This document shows positions 1 to 6,259 of a stretch of DNA of 17,375 bases, piece after piece; positions within the stretch are counted from its first letter, which is position 1, and each line of letters starts with the position of its first letter. This DNA comes from CADEED01 sp039930985 (GTDB taxonomy: Bacteria; Pseudomonadota; Gammaproteobacteria; Steroidobacterales; Steroidobacteraceae), in contig JBDTSV010000081.1 in NCBI GenBank assembly GCA_039930985.1, forward strand, positions 1-17,375, read 5' to 3'. The notes under the pieces were generated by a model. That model ran no database searches, had not been told where the DNA came from, and was given only the letters and a program-made list of their open reading frames with translations. The translations under genes and the position numbers were made by a program.

Positions 1-255
1 CTGGCCTGGCGCGGGCTTAACGCTCTTGCCGGGTTCCATGCTGGGGTTTTTGAAATAATCGAAAATCGCCGCGCGCTGGTCCTTCGAGACGGCGGTGATG
101 AGCCACATCACCATGAAGAACGCCATCATCGCGGTCACGAAGTCCGCGTACGCCACCTTCCAGGCGCCGCCATGATGTCCGGCAGCAACTTTCTTGACCC
201 GCTTGATGTAGATCGGCCGTTTCGCTTCGGCTTGTTGGGAAGATGCGCCTGCCAT
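1..255 (-). CDS. motB: Flagellar stator protein MotB, N-terminal part (cut by window edge)
   Basis: This is the first 85 codons of MotB; the rest lies beyond base 1. MotB is an inner-membrane stator protein that forms the ion channel with MotA and anchors the stator to peptidoglycan. A basic cytoplasmic head (residues 1-28) leads into the GGAWKVAYADF signature and a single membrane helix (about 34-55). Asp38 in YAD corresponds to the proton-binding Asp32 of E. coli MotB. The start is the ATG at 255, 26 bases after the motA stop, with no strong Shine-Dalgarno, so coupling to motA is likely. The C-terminal OmpA-like peptidoglycan-binding domain is not in the window. The family call is secure from the signature alone. 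Confidence 0.96.
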   Translation of the reverse strand, partial: MAGASSQQAEAKRPIYIKRVKKVAAGHHGGAWKVAYADFVTAMMAFFMVMWLITAVSKDQRAAIFDYFKNPSMEPGKSVKPAPGQ

Positions 256-281
256 GACGAGCTGCTATCGAGCCCAGGCGC

Positions 282-1160
282 TCAGTGCGCACCCTTGCCC
301 GGGAGCGGCTTGTCTTTCAGATGCGCCTCGAGATCCGCGAACGTCGGGCGAACTTCGCTGAACAGCAGCTTGCGCGCAAATTCAACGGCCACGGGCGGCG
401 CATACCCACGCACGCTTGCAACCAGCGCCATCTTCACGACTTCGAATGCCTTGCCCTCTTCGGCCGCCTTGTGCTCCATTGCACTGGCGATCGGACCGAC
501 GAAACCATAAGCGATGAGAATGCCGAGAAAGGTTCCGACCAGCGCCGCGCCAACCTTGTGGCCGATCGTCGCCGTATCCGCGCCGTCGAGCGCGCTCATG
601 GTGTTCACGATGCCGAGCACCGCCGCCACGATGCCGAAGCCCGGGAGCGCGTCGGCCACTTTCTGCACCGCGTGCGATGGCTCGTGCGCTTCCTTGTGAT
701 GCGTCTCCAGCTCATATTCGAGCAGGCTTTCGAGCTCATGCGGATCGAGCGTGCCGCCGACGATGAGCCGCAGGCAGTCGGTGATGAAGACGATCATGTG
801 GTGGTCTTCGAGGATCTTCGGATACTTCTGGAAGACCGGGCTGTTCTCCGGGTTCTCGATGTCGTTCTCGATGGCCAACAGGCCGTCCTTGCGCATCTTC
901 ACCAGGATGTCGTAGACCAGCTTCAACAGCGTCACGTAGTCCTCGCGCCCATAGCGGGCGCCCTTCGGCAACGTGAGGGCACCCATGAACGCGAGCTTTG
1001 AAATCTTCGGCGGGTTGCTGGTCATGAACGCGCCGAGCGCCGCGCCCACGATGATGAGGATTTCGGTCGGGTGCCACAGCGCCAGCAAGTGGCCGCCCTC
1101 GAGCGCAAAGCCGCCGAACACGCATCCGAGCACGATGAGAGAGCCGAGGACCTGAATCAT
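282..1160 (-). CDS. motA: Flagellar motor stator protein MotA
   Basis: The protein has 292 residues, close to E. coli MotA (295). MotA is a four-helix inner-membrane protein; with MotB it conducts ions, and its cytoplasmic loop pushes on FliG. The N-terminal helices (about 1-50) resemble E. coli MotA. Arg90 and Glu98, which contact FliG in E. coli, fall at the same residue numbers here. Pro173 in LPGFGIVAA also keeps its position. The closing segment GYAPPVAVEFARK is typical of the proton-driven MotA branch rather than PomA. It is followed closely by motB, and a sigma-28-like promoter lies about 50 bases upstream. The start is the ATG at 1160; the Shine-Dalgarno is weak. Confidence 0.97.
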   Translation of the reverse strand: MIQVLGSLIVLGCVFGGFALEGGHLLALWHPTEILIIVGAALGAFMTSNPPKISKLAFMGALTLPKGARYGREDYVTLLKLVYDILVKMRKDGLLAIENDIENPENSPVFQKYPKILEDHHMIVFITDCLRLIVGGTLDPHELESLLEYELETHHKEAHEPSHAVQKVADALPGFGIVAAVLGIVNTMSALDGADTATIGHKVGAALVGTFLGILIAYGFVGPIASAMEHKAAEEGKAFEVVKMALVASVRGYAPPVAVEFARKLLFSEVRPTFADLEAHLKDKPLPGKGAH

Positions 1161-1213
1161 GGACGACCGACGTTGACTGTACGCGCGGCCGCTATTTGCA
1201 CCGGCCTGCCTAC

Positions 1214-1240
1214 GTATCGGCCGCGGTGAGCCAAGTTGAA
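1214..1240 (-). promoter_or_regulatory. Candidate sigma-28 (FliA) promoter for motAB
   Basis: Read on the minus strand, TTCAACTT is followed after 11 bases by GCCGATAC. The FliA consensus is roughly TCAAGTTT, 11 bases, GCCGATAA. The match is 7 of 8 in the -10 element and close in the -35 core. The predicted start lies about 47 bases before the motA ATG. Class III motility genes such as motAB are usually FliA-driven, so both position and sequence agree. No expression data are available. Confidence 0.55.
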
Positions 1241-1310
1241 GGGGCAGCGAGGTGTGCTCAGCACCAGCCCCAGCGAGATTTCTCGCGGAGTGGTACGGGT
1301 CACCCGGAGC

Positions 1311-1328
1311 GCGGCAAAAACTTGCCGC
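1311..1328 (-). terminator. Stem-loop just after the small 1334-1588 gene, possible terminator
   Basis: GCGGCAA (1311-1317) pairs perfectly with TTGCCGC (1322-1328) around a 4-base loop. It begins 5 bases beyond the stop codon of the minus-strand gene. On the minus strand no T run follows, so if it ends transcription it does so weakly. On the plus strand it is followed by CTTTG. It may simply protect the 3' end of the mRNA. Confidence 0.35.
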
Positions 1329-1333
1329 TTTGA

Positions 1334-1588
1334 CTATCGAAACCTGCCCCAGGAAGGAACACCGTTCATGCCGATGCGGCCGACGCTTCCGGTCATGGGG
1401 ATCTCGCGCGCGCAGCGCTCACAGCCGCTCGACTGCCAGAAATCCTGGCGCGCCTCGATGAGTGCCTCGGCGACCGTGTAGAAGTTTCCGAGGTAGCGCT
1501 TGTCGGCAGGCATGCGTTTGCAACCAACGAGGTGCACCTCGTGACTGCCATCGGGTTGCGCGAAATTGTCGATGAAGAAGTGAGACAT
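1334..1588 (-). CDS. Small hypothetical protein with CxxC motif, possibly metal-binding
   Basis: The protein has 84 residues and no signal peptide or membrane helix. It opens MSHFFIDNF and contains HEVHLVGCKRMP, then YLGNFYTVAEALIEAR, then GCERC. This layout (His/Cys segment, YLG.F, Ala/Glu helix, closing GCxxC) recalls a family of short uncharacterised proteobacterial proteins. I know the pattern from memory and cannot name the family. Cys23, Cys55 and Cys58 with nearby His residues could bind zinc; this is inference. The gene stands alone between motA and the methyltransferase. It is preceded 21 bases upstream by a strong inverted repeat and followed by a stem-loop. Codon use resembles its neighbours, so it is probably a real gene. 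Confidence 0.7.
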   Translation of the reverse strand: MSHFFIDNFAQPDGSHEVHLVGCKRMPADKRYLGNFYTVAEALIEARQDFWQSSGCERCAREIPMTGSVGRIGMNGVPSWGRFR

Positions 1589-1609
1589 CTTGCCGCCAGC
1601 GTTATGCCC

Positions 1610-1672
1610 GTTAGGTGGTGACGGGCTCTGTATTAGAGAAGTGTCACCACTTCGTTAGTGGTCCCACCTAAC
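1610..1672 (-). repeat. Self-complementary block with alternative hairpins in the leader of the 1334-1588 gene
   Basis: GTTAGGTGG (1610-1618) is the exact reverse complement of CCACCTAAC (1664-1672). Inside, ACCACT (1646-1651) pairs with AGTGGT (1657-1662) around a 5-base loop. GTGGTGAC (1615-1622) can instead pair with GTCACCAC (1643-1650). The outer-plus-inner fold and the middle fold share bases, so they exclude each other. On the minus strand the block ends 21 bases before the ATG of the small gene and would lie in its 5' leader. It could be a leader switch, an operator or a mobile-element remnant; the sequence alone does not decide. Confidence 0.5.
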
Positions 1673-1780
1673 AACATGGCTTTGAGACGGGCGTCGCAAA
1701 TCGGCGACCATTGACCCGCTGCGGATGGCCGCCTGCCGGCGAGTTGACATCACGTGGGTTGACAGAACGCAGCGCCGACC

Positions 1781-1813
1781 AAAAAAAAGCCGCGCCGTCA
1801 CTGCCGGCGCGGC
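1781..1813 (-). terminator. Rho-independent terminator of the exported methyltransferase gene
   Basis: GCCGCGCCG (1789-1797) pairs with CGGCGCGGC (1805-1813) over a 7-base loop, a perfect 9-bp GC stem. On the minus strand it is followed at once by eight T residues (A run at 1781-1788). It lies about 90 bases past the stop of the 1906-2691 gene and is the clearest intrinsic terminator in the window. Confidence 0.9.
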
Positions 1814-1905
1814 CTGTGTTTTCCCGGTTTTGCGGAATCTACACGCGCATGCGGGTTACGCCCGGCGGGCGCTCGCAGCCCATACCCGGCACCGCCTTTG
1901 CTCGA

Positions 1906-2691
1906 TCACTTCGGCTTGCGGAATTTGAGGACGTAGCGGTCCGTCTTGTCGTGCAGTCCCTTCTCAAAGACGGCCGTCTTGTGGTCGTCGGCCGGATTGG
2001 CGATGACGTCGGTCGAGCCGACGAACTGGAAGCCCGCCGCCATCACTTCCGTCTTCACGGCGTCGGGATCGCTTCGATGCAGGGTTGACGTGACGGTGAA
2101 GCCCGCGCCCTTCTCGGCGACGTGGTCGATCACGATATAGATGCCACCCGGCTTCAGGCTCTCGAACACCGCCTTGTTGAATGCTCCCACGTCGATGTTC
2201 GGCACGTTGTGCACGTCGTGATAGTTCTGCGACGTCCAGACCATGTCGAGCTTCTCTGGGAGCTTCAGCTCCACGAGCTTCTCGACCGACACGCTCACGT
2301 TTTGATAGTGAGCGTCGGCGGCGATGGCGCGCACTGCCGCCGAGGGTTCCGGCCGATCCGGCGGCGCATCCGGCCGCTTGGGCGTCGCGACGGCGAACAC
2401 CTGGCCCTTCGGACCGACGACACCGCTGAAGATGCGCGTGAAATAGCCGCCGCCCGGGAGCAGGTCCGCGATGCGCTGTCCGGGTTTCAATCCCGCAAAC
2501 GCGATGCACTCCGCAGGCTTGCGGTCCGCGTCGCGATCTCGGTCCGCTTGAGGCCGCGCAGAGTCGGCGACCGCGGCGGCGATCGTTTTTGGAAGGACAG
2601 GAGTCTTGGCCATCACTGCCGACGCAAACAACGCGAAACAAGTGGCCGCCGCGAGCGTCGCGGTAGATCGATGGCGTAAGACGCGAGTCAT
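1906..2691 (-). CDS. Exported predicted class I SAM-dependent methyltransferase (COG4798-like)
   Basis: The protein has 261 residues. Residues 1-28 form a Sec signal peptide: a basic start, a hydrophobic core and an AxA-type site (AVMA, cut before Lys29). The mature part has a class I methyltransferase fold. The SAM-binding glycine motif is DLLPGGGYFT (76-85), NYHD lies at 156-159, and the post-motif LKPGG at 179-183. This matches periplasmic predicted methyltransferases of the COG4798 type, whose substrate is unknown. A strong Shine-Dalgarno (AAGGGAG) sits just before the ATG at 2691, which settles the start. The gene stands alone and ends in a clear terminator. Its predicted export is odd, because SAM is a cytoplasmic cofactor. 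The fold call is firm; the function is not known. Confidence 0.88.
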   Translation of the reverse strand: MTRVLRHRSTATLAAATCFALFASAVMAKTPVLPKTIAAAVADSARPQADRDRDADRKPAECIAFAGLKPGQRIADLLPGGGYFTRIFSGVVGPKGQVFAVATPKRPDAPPDRPEPSAAVRAIAADAHYQNVSVSVEKLVELKLPEKLDMVWTSQNYHDVHNVPNIDVGAFNKAVFESLKPGGIYIVIDHVAEKGAGFTVTSTLHRSDPDAVKTEVMAAGFQFVGSTDVIANPADDHKTAVFEKGLHDKTDRYVLKFRKPK

Positions 2692-2878
2692 GGTGATCTC
2701 TCCCTTCTGTAGATAGCGATGATTGATGAGGTCGCGAACAGCGCTTTGACGGCAGATTTCGTCAGGAGTTCAAATTTGCCGATGAGCCGAGGACTTTGCA
2801 CGATGTGGCGATGACCGGCTCGCCGCGTCATGACGTTGGAGCCGTCGGAAAGACTCCTGTGTGCTTTCGGGAATGAAA

Positions 2879-2926
2879 TTGGTCGGGACGCCGAGATTTG
2901 AACTCGGGACCCCTTGCACCCCATGC
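2879..2926 (-). repeat. Displaced 3' fragment of tRNA-Pro(GGG), likely attachment-site copy
   Basis: These 48 bases are identical to 4319-4366, the 3' end of the intact tRNA-Pro gene: CCA end, acceptor 3' strand, T-arm, variable region and the 3' side of the anticodon stem-loop. Identity stops abruptly at 2926/4366. The fragment lacks the D-arm and the 5' acceptor strand, so it cannot form a tRNA. Both copies have the same orientation. This is the classic footprint of site-specific integration at a tRNA 3' end, where incoming DNA restores the gene and displaces the old end. Confidence 0.9.
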
Positions 2927-2934
2927 TCCATCCG

Positions 2935-3750
2935 ATGCACGAACACATTCAATATCACCGCTTTCCGATGATGGGGATAGAACCCATGAGCGCTTCCACT
3001 GCGCGATCCTATCCCCGACACACGCACGACCAGTATGGAATTGGCATGGTTGACTGCGGCGGCCACGCCTCCTGGAGTGGAAGAGGCAACGTGGAAGCCG
3101 GACCCGGGGACTTCATCTGCGTCAATCCTGGAGAAGTCCACGATGGGCGAGCGCTGGCGCAACGGTCACGCGCCTGGCGCATTCTCTACCTCGAGCCAAC
3201 GCAGATGCGCGATCTGCAGGAACACGTGTACGCGGTCTCCCAGTCTTCGTTCACATTCGAAAGCCCGGTGTTCTGTGACGCGCGCCTTCGTCGCAATTTT
3301 GATGCGGCCTTTCGGTTCGCGAAGCGCCAGACCAATTCGGCGCTTGAGAAGCTGGCGTGCGAGACCGCCGTGCTGACATTGCTTGCGGGATTGAAGCGCC
3401 ATTCCACCGCCGTGCCATACGGTTGTTCACGCACGACGCCGTGCATTCGACGGGCGCAAGCCAGAATCGACGACGATCCCGCGGCTAGCTTGACTCTCGA
3501 AGAGCTCGCTCGAGAAGCCGGCGTCAGTCGCTACCAGCTGTTGCGTGGATTCTCACGCGAGCTGGGTTTGACACCTCATGCATATGTTCTCCAACAGCGA
3601 ATCGCGCTGGCACGCCGTCTCGTCCGCACTGGCTGTTCACTGACCGAAGCGGCGCTGGCTTCGGGCTTTTGCGATCAGAGCCACTTGAATCGGTGGTTTC
3701 TCAGGCAGTTTGGTGTCTCGCCTGGCCGCTACGCGTCTAACTTCGCCTGA
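2935..3750 (+). CDS. AraC-family transcriptional regulator with cupin sensor domain
   Basis: The protein has 271 residues from the ATG at 2935. The N-terminal half is a cupin-type AraC ligand-binding domain. It shows YPRHTHDQYGIG (26-37) and the GPGDFICVNPGEVHDG block (56-71), typical of regulators that sense small molecules. The C-terminal hundred residues hold the two helix-turn-helix units: LEELAREAGVSRYQLLRGF, then ASGFCDQSHLNRWFLRQFGVSP. Other in-frame starts are ATG 2923 and TTG 2914, both inside the tRNA-derived repeat; none has a good Shine-Dalgarno. The coding region begins right at the recombination border, so its promoter must come from the chromosomal side or the repeat. A weak GC stem (3787-3803) with an AT-rich tail follows. 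It may control the neighbouring GNAT gene; that is inference from adjacency. Confidence 0.92.
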   Translation: MHEHIQYHRFPMMGIEPMSASTARSYPRHTHDQYGIGMVDCGGHASWSGRGNVEAGPGDFICVNPGEVHDGRALAQRSRAWRILYLEPTQMRDLQEHVYAVSQSSFTFESPVFCDARLRRNFDAAFRFAKRQTNSALEKLACETAVLTLLAGLKRHSTAVPYGCSRTTPCIRRAQARIDDDPAASLTLEELAREAGVSRYQLLRGFSRELGLTPHAYVLQQRIALARRLVRTGCSLTEAALASGFCDQSHLNRWFLRQFGVSPGRYASNFA

Positions 3751-3828
3751 CCTGCCGCAATTTCGTCCAAGACCGCTGACAACGCGGGCGCCAGACTCGC
3801 GCCTTAAATTTCCTGCGAGCAGCTATCT

Positions 3829-4341
3829 ATGAATCACGTGCACCCCTGTGGTGAGCAGGAAAATGCGTCGATCCTTCACATCATCAACTCGGCCGCACAG
3901 GCCTATCGCGGCTCAATTCCCTCCGACTGCTGGCACGAACCGTACATGTCCGAAGCGGAGTTTCGGCGAGACCTGGATGCGGGCGTCGAATTCTGGGGCT
4001 ACGAGATGGAAGGGAGTCTGGTTGGAGTCATGGGCATACAGCGCGTGCGTGACGTAGATCTGATCCGACACGCGTATGTGCTTCCCAACGCCCAACGCCT
4101 CGGCATCGGCGGAGTTCTCATCGAACATCTTCGTCGGCACAGCACCAAGCGCATGCTGGTGGGTACGTGGGCCGATGCGGCTTGGGCGATCGAATTCTAC
4201 CGACGCAATGGTTTCGACCTGGTGACCTCGCAGTCACAAAGGGTCGAGCTGCTCAAGACGTACTGGACGATTCCAGATCGCCAGATTGAAACGTCAGTGG
4301 TGTTGGAATTGAAGAGAGTTGGTCGGGACGCCGAGATTTGA
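3829..4341 (+). CDS. GNAT-family N-acetyltransferase
   Basis: The protein has 170 residues and is cytoplasmic. GNAT enzymes transfer an acetyl group from acetyl-CoA to an amine. The acetyl-CoA loop is QRLGIGG (89-95), following the strand LIRHAYV. Later strands include VGTWADAAWAIEFYRRNGF (111-129), the usual motif B region. An N-terminal segment AYRGSIPSDCWHEPYM and a late YWTIPDRQIETSVVL place it in a widespread subfamily of unknown substrate. The last six residues (GRDAEI) and the stop are encoded by the antisense strand of the tRNA-Pro 3' end, so the reading frame uses the repeat as its terminus. It lies 78 bases after the AraC gene on the same strand and may share its transcript. The Shine-Dalgarno is weak. 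Confidence 0.92.
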   Translation: MNHVHPCGEQENASILHIINSAAQAYRGSIPSDCWHEPYMSEAEFRRDLDAGVEFWGYEMEGSLVGVMGIQRVRDVDLIRHAYVLPNAQRLGIGGVLIEHLRRHSTKRMLVGTWADAAWAIEFYRRNGFDLVTSQSQRVELLKTYWTIPDRQIETSVVLELKRVGRDAEI

Positions 4342-4366
4342 ACTCGGGACCCCTTGCACCCCATGC
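4319..4366 (-). repeat. Second copy of the 48-bp direct repeat, inside the intact tRNA-Pro
   Basis: This segment is identical to 2879-2926 and forms the right border of the AraC/GNAT module. If the module arrived by site-specific recombination, this copy came with it and rebuilt the tRNA 3' end, while the 5' part (4367-4396) is the original chromosome. Confidence 0.85.
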
Positions 4367-4396
4367 AAGTGCGCTACCAGGCTGCGCCACGTCCCG
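4320..4396 (-). tRNA. tRNA-Pro, anticodon GGG
   Basis: The 77-base minus-strand gene folds as a full cloverleaf. The acceptor strand CGGGACG pairs with CGTCCCG. The D-arm contains GCAGCCTGGTAGC. The anticodon stem CTTGC/GCAAG encloses the loop ATGGGGT with GGG at positions 34-36. The T-arm CCGAG/CTCGG carries the loop TTCAAAT. CCA is encoded. The sequence closely resembles E. coli tRNA-Pro(GGG). Its 3' 47 bases are duplicated at 2880-2926. The GNAT reading frame overlaps its last 22 bases on the opposite strand. Confidence 0.97.
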
Positions 4397-4414
4397 CCCG
4401 AGAAACTTCAGAAA

Positions 4415-4437
4415 CCCGTGGCCGGGGGTGCCACGGG
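4415..4437 (-). terminator. Stem-loop between the symporter gene and tRNA-Pro, possible terminator
   Basis: CCCGTGGC (4415-4422) pairs perfectly with GCCACGGG (4430-4437) around a 7-base loop. On the minus strand it follows the symporter stop by 28 bases and is followed by TTTCTGAAGTTTC, a broken T tract. It may end symporter transcription before the tRNA. Alternatively it lies in the tRNA leader: a TATGAT box (minus strand, 4445-4450) with a GC-rich discriminator sits just upstream, but I see no good -35 element for it. Confidence 0.45.
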
Positions 4438-4465
4438 GGTGCGAATCATACCGGACCTGCGCCTG

Positions 4466-6181
4466 CTACCAGAAGTAAATGTAGATCCCGGCGATGATTC
4501 CGACGATCACGCAGGTGTGGAAAACCTCCCAGAAACCATAGGTCTGGCGGTCATCGGCGGTCTGTTGCGCCGTCACAGACTTCCAGGTGAGGCCTGCGAC
4601 CTGCTCCGGCGCCGCCTTCGGCGTGAATGCACTGACCACCAGGATCAGTGCACAAGTGAAGACGAACAGCAGGAAGCTGAAGTACAGCCAGTTCATATCG
4701 ACATAGCCCTGGATGAGACCCGGGAACTCGATTCCCTTGAGTTCATGCGTGGCCTGCAGGAACAGCCTCGCCATGCCGAGCGCGAATCCGGTCGCAAGGC
4801 CAACGAGGCCTGACTTCGGTGTCACGCGACTCGAGAAGATTCCGAGCATGAACACCGCAGCGATGGCCGGTGCGATCAACGACTGCACGAGCTGCAGGTA
4901 AGCGTACAACCCACCCAGATGCTGCAGAAACGGAATCCACAACATGCCGAACACGATGACCGCACAGGTCGCGAGACGACCCACGCTGACTAGATGTTTC
5001 TCACTCGACTCGGGCTTGAGCCGCTTGTAGATGTCCACCGTGAACAGCGTCGCCGTGGAGTTGAACAGCGATGCGAGCGCACTCATGAGCGCGGACAACA
5101 TGCCGGCGAGCACGAGACCGCGCAGGCCGATCGGCAGCAAGTTCGAGACGAGCACCGGGAACGCGCTTTGGGGATTGGTACCGATGTTCTCGAAGCCGGG
5201 CGCTCCCTGCTTCCACAACGCCACCGCGATCATGCCGGGGAATAGGAAGATGAAGACCGGCGCGAGCTTCAGATACGCAGCGAAGATTGTGCCGCGACGC
5301 GCTTCCTTCAGGCCGCGCGCCGTGAGCACGCGCTGCACGATGTATTGATCGGTGCACCAGTACCAGAGTCCGATGATGGGCGAGCACAGCAGCACGCCGA
5401 GCCAGGGCGTCTGGCTGGGATCGAACAGAAATCCTGGAAAACCCTGGGTGGCGGGCGTCGTCGACAGTTCTCGCCACAGGTGTGTGGTCTCGGGATTGGC
5501 GGCGATCAAGGCATCCATTCCACCGATCTTTCCCAAACCCACGAACAGCAGAACCGCGGATCCGGTAAGCAGCACCGGCACGTGCATCGCCTCGGTGTAG
5601 AGCACCGACTTCATGCCACCGAGCACCACGAAAATGCCGGTGATGATCACGAGGAATAGTGCCGAGAACCAGAAGAAGTCCGTGGGACCGAACAGCGGCA
5701 GGTCGATGACCTTGTAGCCAAGGATGGTCTGGATCGCGAATGCGCCCGCAAAGATGGTCACGGACGCTTTCGTCAGCACGTAGGCGAACAGGAAAATGAT
5801 TGAAAGACAGGTGCGCGTGGCAGGCGTGTAGCGACGCTCGAGGAATTCCGGCGTCGTGAAGATCTTCGCGCGTAGATAGAACGGCGCGAACATCCAGCCG
5901 AGCACCAGCACCAGGTAGGAATGCAGTTCCCAATGCGCGAATGCCATGCCGGACTGGGCGCCGGAACCCGCGAGGCCGATCAGATGTTCGGCGCCGATAT
6001 TCGACGCAAATATGGAAGAGCCGATCAGGAACCAGCCGGCGTTACGACTGGCGAGAAAGTAGTCCGCGGTGTCCTTTTCTTTCTGCATCGCGCACCAGAT
6101 ACAGATGGCGGTGTTGGCGATGAAATACAGGCCGACGATGGCCCAGTCGATGGACGAAAAGGTAACAGCGGCTCCGGTCAT
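4466..6181 (-). CDS. Sodium/solute symporter, SSS (SGLT-like) family
   Basis: The protein has 571 residues, an inner-membrane protein with about 13-14 hydrophobic helices. The family couples sodium entry to uptake of sugars or other small solutes. The first helices contain IGSSIFASNIGAEHLIGLAG (53-72). WYWCTDQYIVQR (273-284) is the hallmark of SGLT-type sugar transporters. LSALMSALASLFNSTATLF (362-380) is the helix carrying the sodium-site serines, followed by TVDIYKR. These point to the vSGLT-like branch, so a sugar is the best guess; the true substrate cannot be read from sequence. The start at ATG 6181 has a good Shine-Dalgarno (GAGAGGGG). It lies 78 bases after merR and may have its own promoter. 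No catabolic partner gene is nearby. Confidence 0.93.
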   Translation of the reverse strand: MTGAAVTFSSIDWAIVGLYFIANTAICIWCAMQKEKDTADYFLASRNAGWFLIGSSIFASNIGAEHLIGLAGSGAQSGMAFAHWELHSYLVLVLGWMFAPFYLRAKIFTTPEFLERRYTPATRTCLSIIFLFAYVLTKASVTIFAGAFAIQTILGYKVIDLPLFGPTDFFWFSALFLVIITGIFVVLGGMKSVLYTEAMHVPVLLTGSAVLLFVGLGKIGGMDALIAANPETTHLWRELSTTPATQGFPGFLFDPSQTPWLGVLLCSPIIGLWYWCTDQYIVQRVLTARGLKEARRGTIFAAYLKLAPVFIFLFPGMIAVALWKQGAPGFENIGTNPQSAFPVLVSNLLPIGLRGLVLAGMLSALMSALASLFNSTATLFTVDIYKRLKPESSEKHLVSVGRLATCAVIVFGMLWIPFLQHLGGLYAYLQLVQSLIAPAIAAVFMLGIFSSRVTPKSGLVGLATGFALGMARLFLQATHELKGIEFPGLIQGYVDMNWLYFSFLLFVFTCALILVVSAFTPKAAPEQVAGLTWKSVTAQQTADDRQTYGFWEVFHTCVIVGIIAGIYIYFW

Positions 6182-6212
6182 GAACAGACCCCTCTCAAAC
6201 TGGTTTGGGGTA

Positions 6213-6234
6213 TTCGCCAGCCCCCACCGGCGAA
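6213..6234 (-). terminator. Weak stem-loop at the end of the thrS-merR operon
   Basis: TTCGCC (6213-6218) pairs with GGCGAA (6229-6234) over a 10-base loop, with one extra wobble pair on the minus strand. It lies 25 bases past the merR stop. No T run follows, so it is a weak candidate and read-through into the symporter gene is possible. Confidence 0.28.
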
Positions 6235-6259
6235 CGCGATCAACCGACGCTGCCCGCGC

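Larger units (their letters stand above)
1589..1905. other. Gene-free spacer
   Basis: This 317-base stretch separates the small 84-residue gene from the methyltransferase. I find no convincing coding frame. It holds a self-complementary block (1610-1672) and a minus-strand terminator (1781-1813). Two copies of GTTGACA (1743 and 1758) lie between them, with no matching -10 element and no plus-strand gene downstream. Confidence 0.6.
2879..4366. mobile_element. Putative minimal tRNA-integrated element carrying AraC regulator and GNAT
   Basis: Two 48-bp direct repeats (2879-2926 and 4319-4366), both tRNA-Pro 3' ends, bound a segment with a repeat-to-repeat period of 1440 bases. The segment holds two complete plus-strand genes between minus-strand neighbours. 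It has no integrase, transposase or excisionase. It may be the remnant of a larger island, a satellite moved by an integrase encoded elsewhere, or cargo left after internal deletion. The repeats and gene content are seen directly; mobility is inferred. Confidence 0.5.

Noticed and set aside
285..1001. Plus-strand frame across motA
   Set aside because: It is antisense to the intact, well-recognised motA and shows no family features.
1610..1672. Integron attC site
   Set aside because: The ends match the R-box patterns (GTTAGGT and ACCTAAC), but in the reverse order to a real attC. I found no paired partner box upstream or downstream.
1743..1764. Plus-strand promoter from two GTTGACA copies
   Set aside because: Neither copy has a credible -10 box at the right distance, and no plus-strand gene follows.
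4319..4813. Plus-strand frame reading through the tRNA and the end of the symporter gene
   Set aside because: It crosses a tRNA and is antisense to coding sequence; it is a shadow frame.
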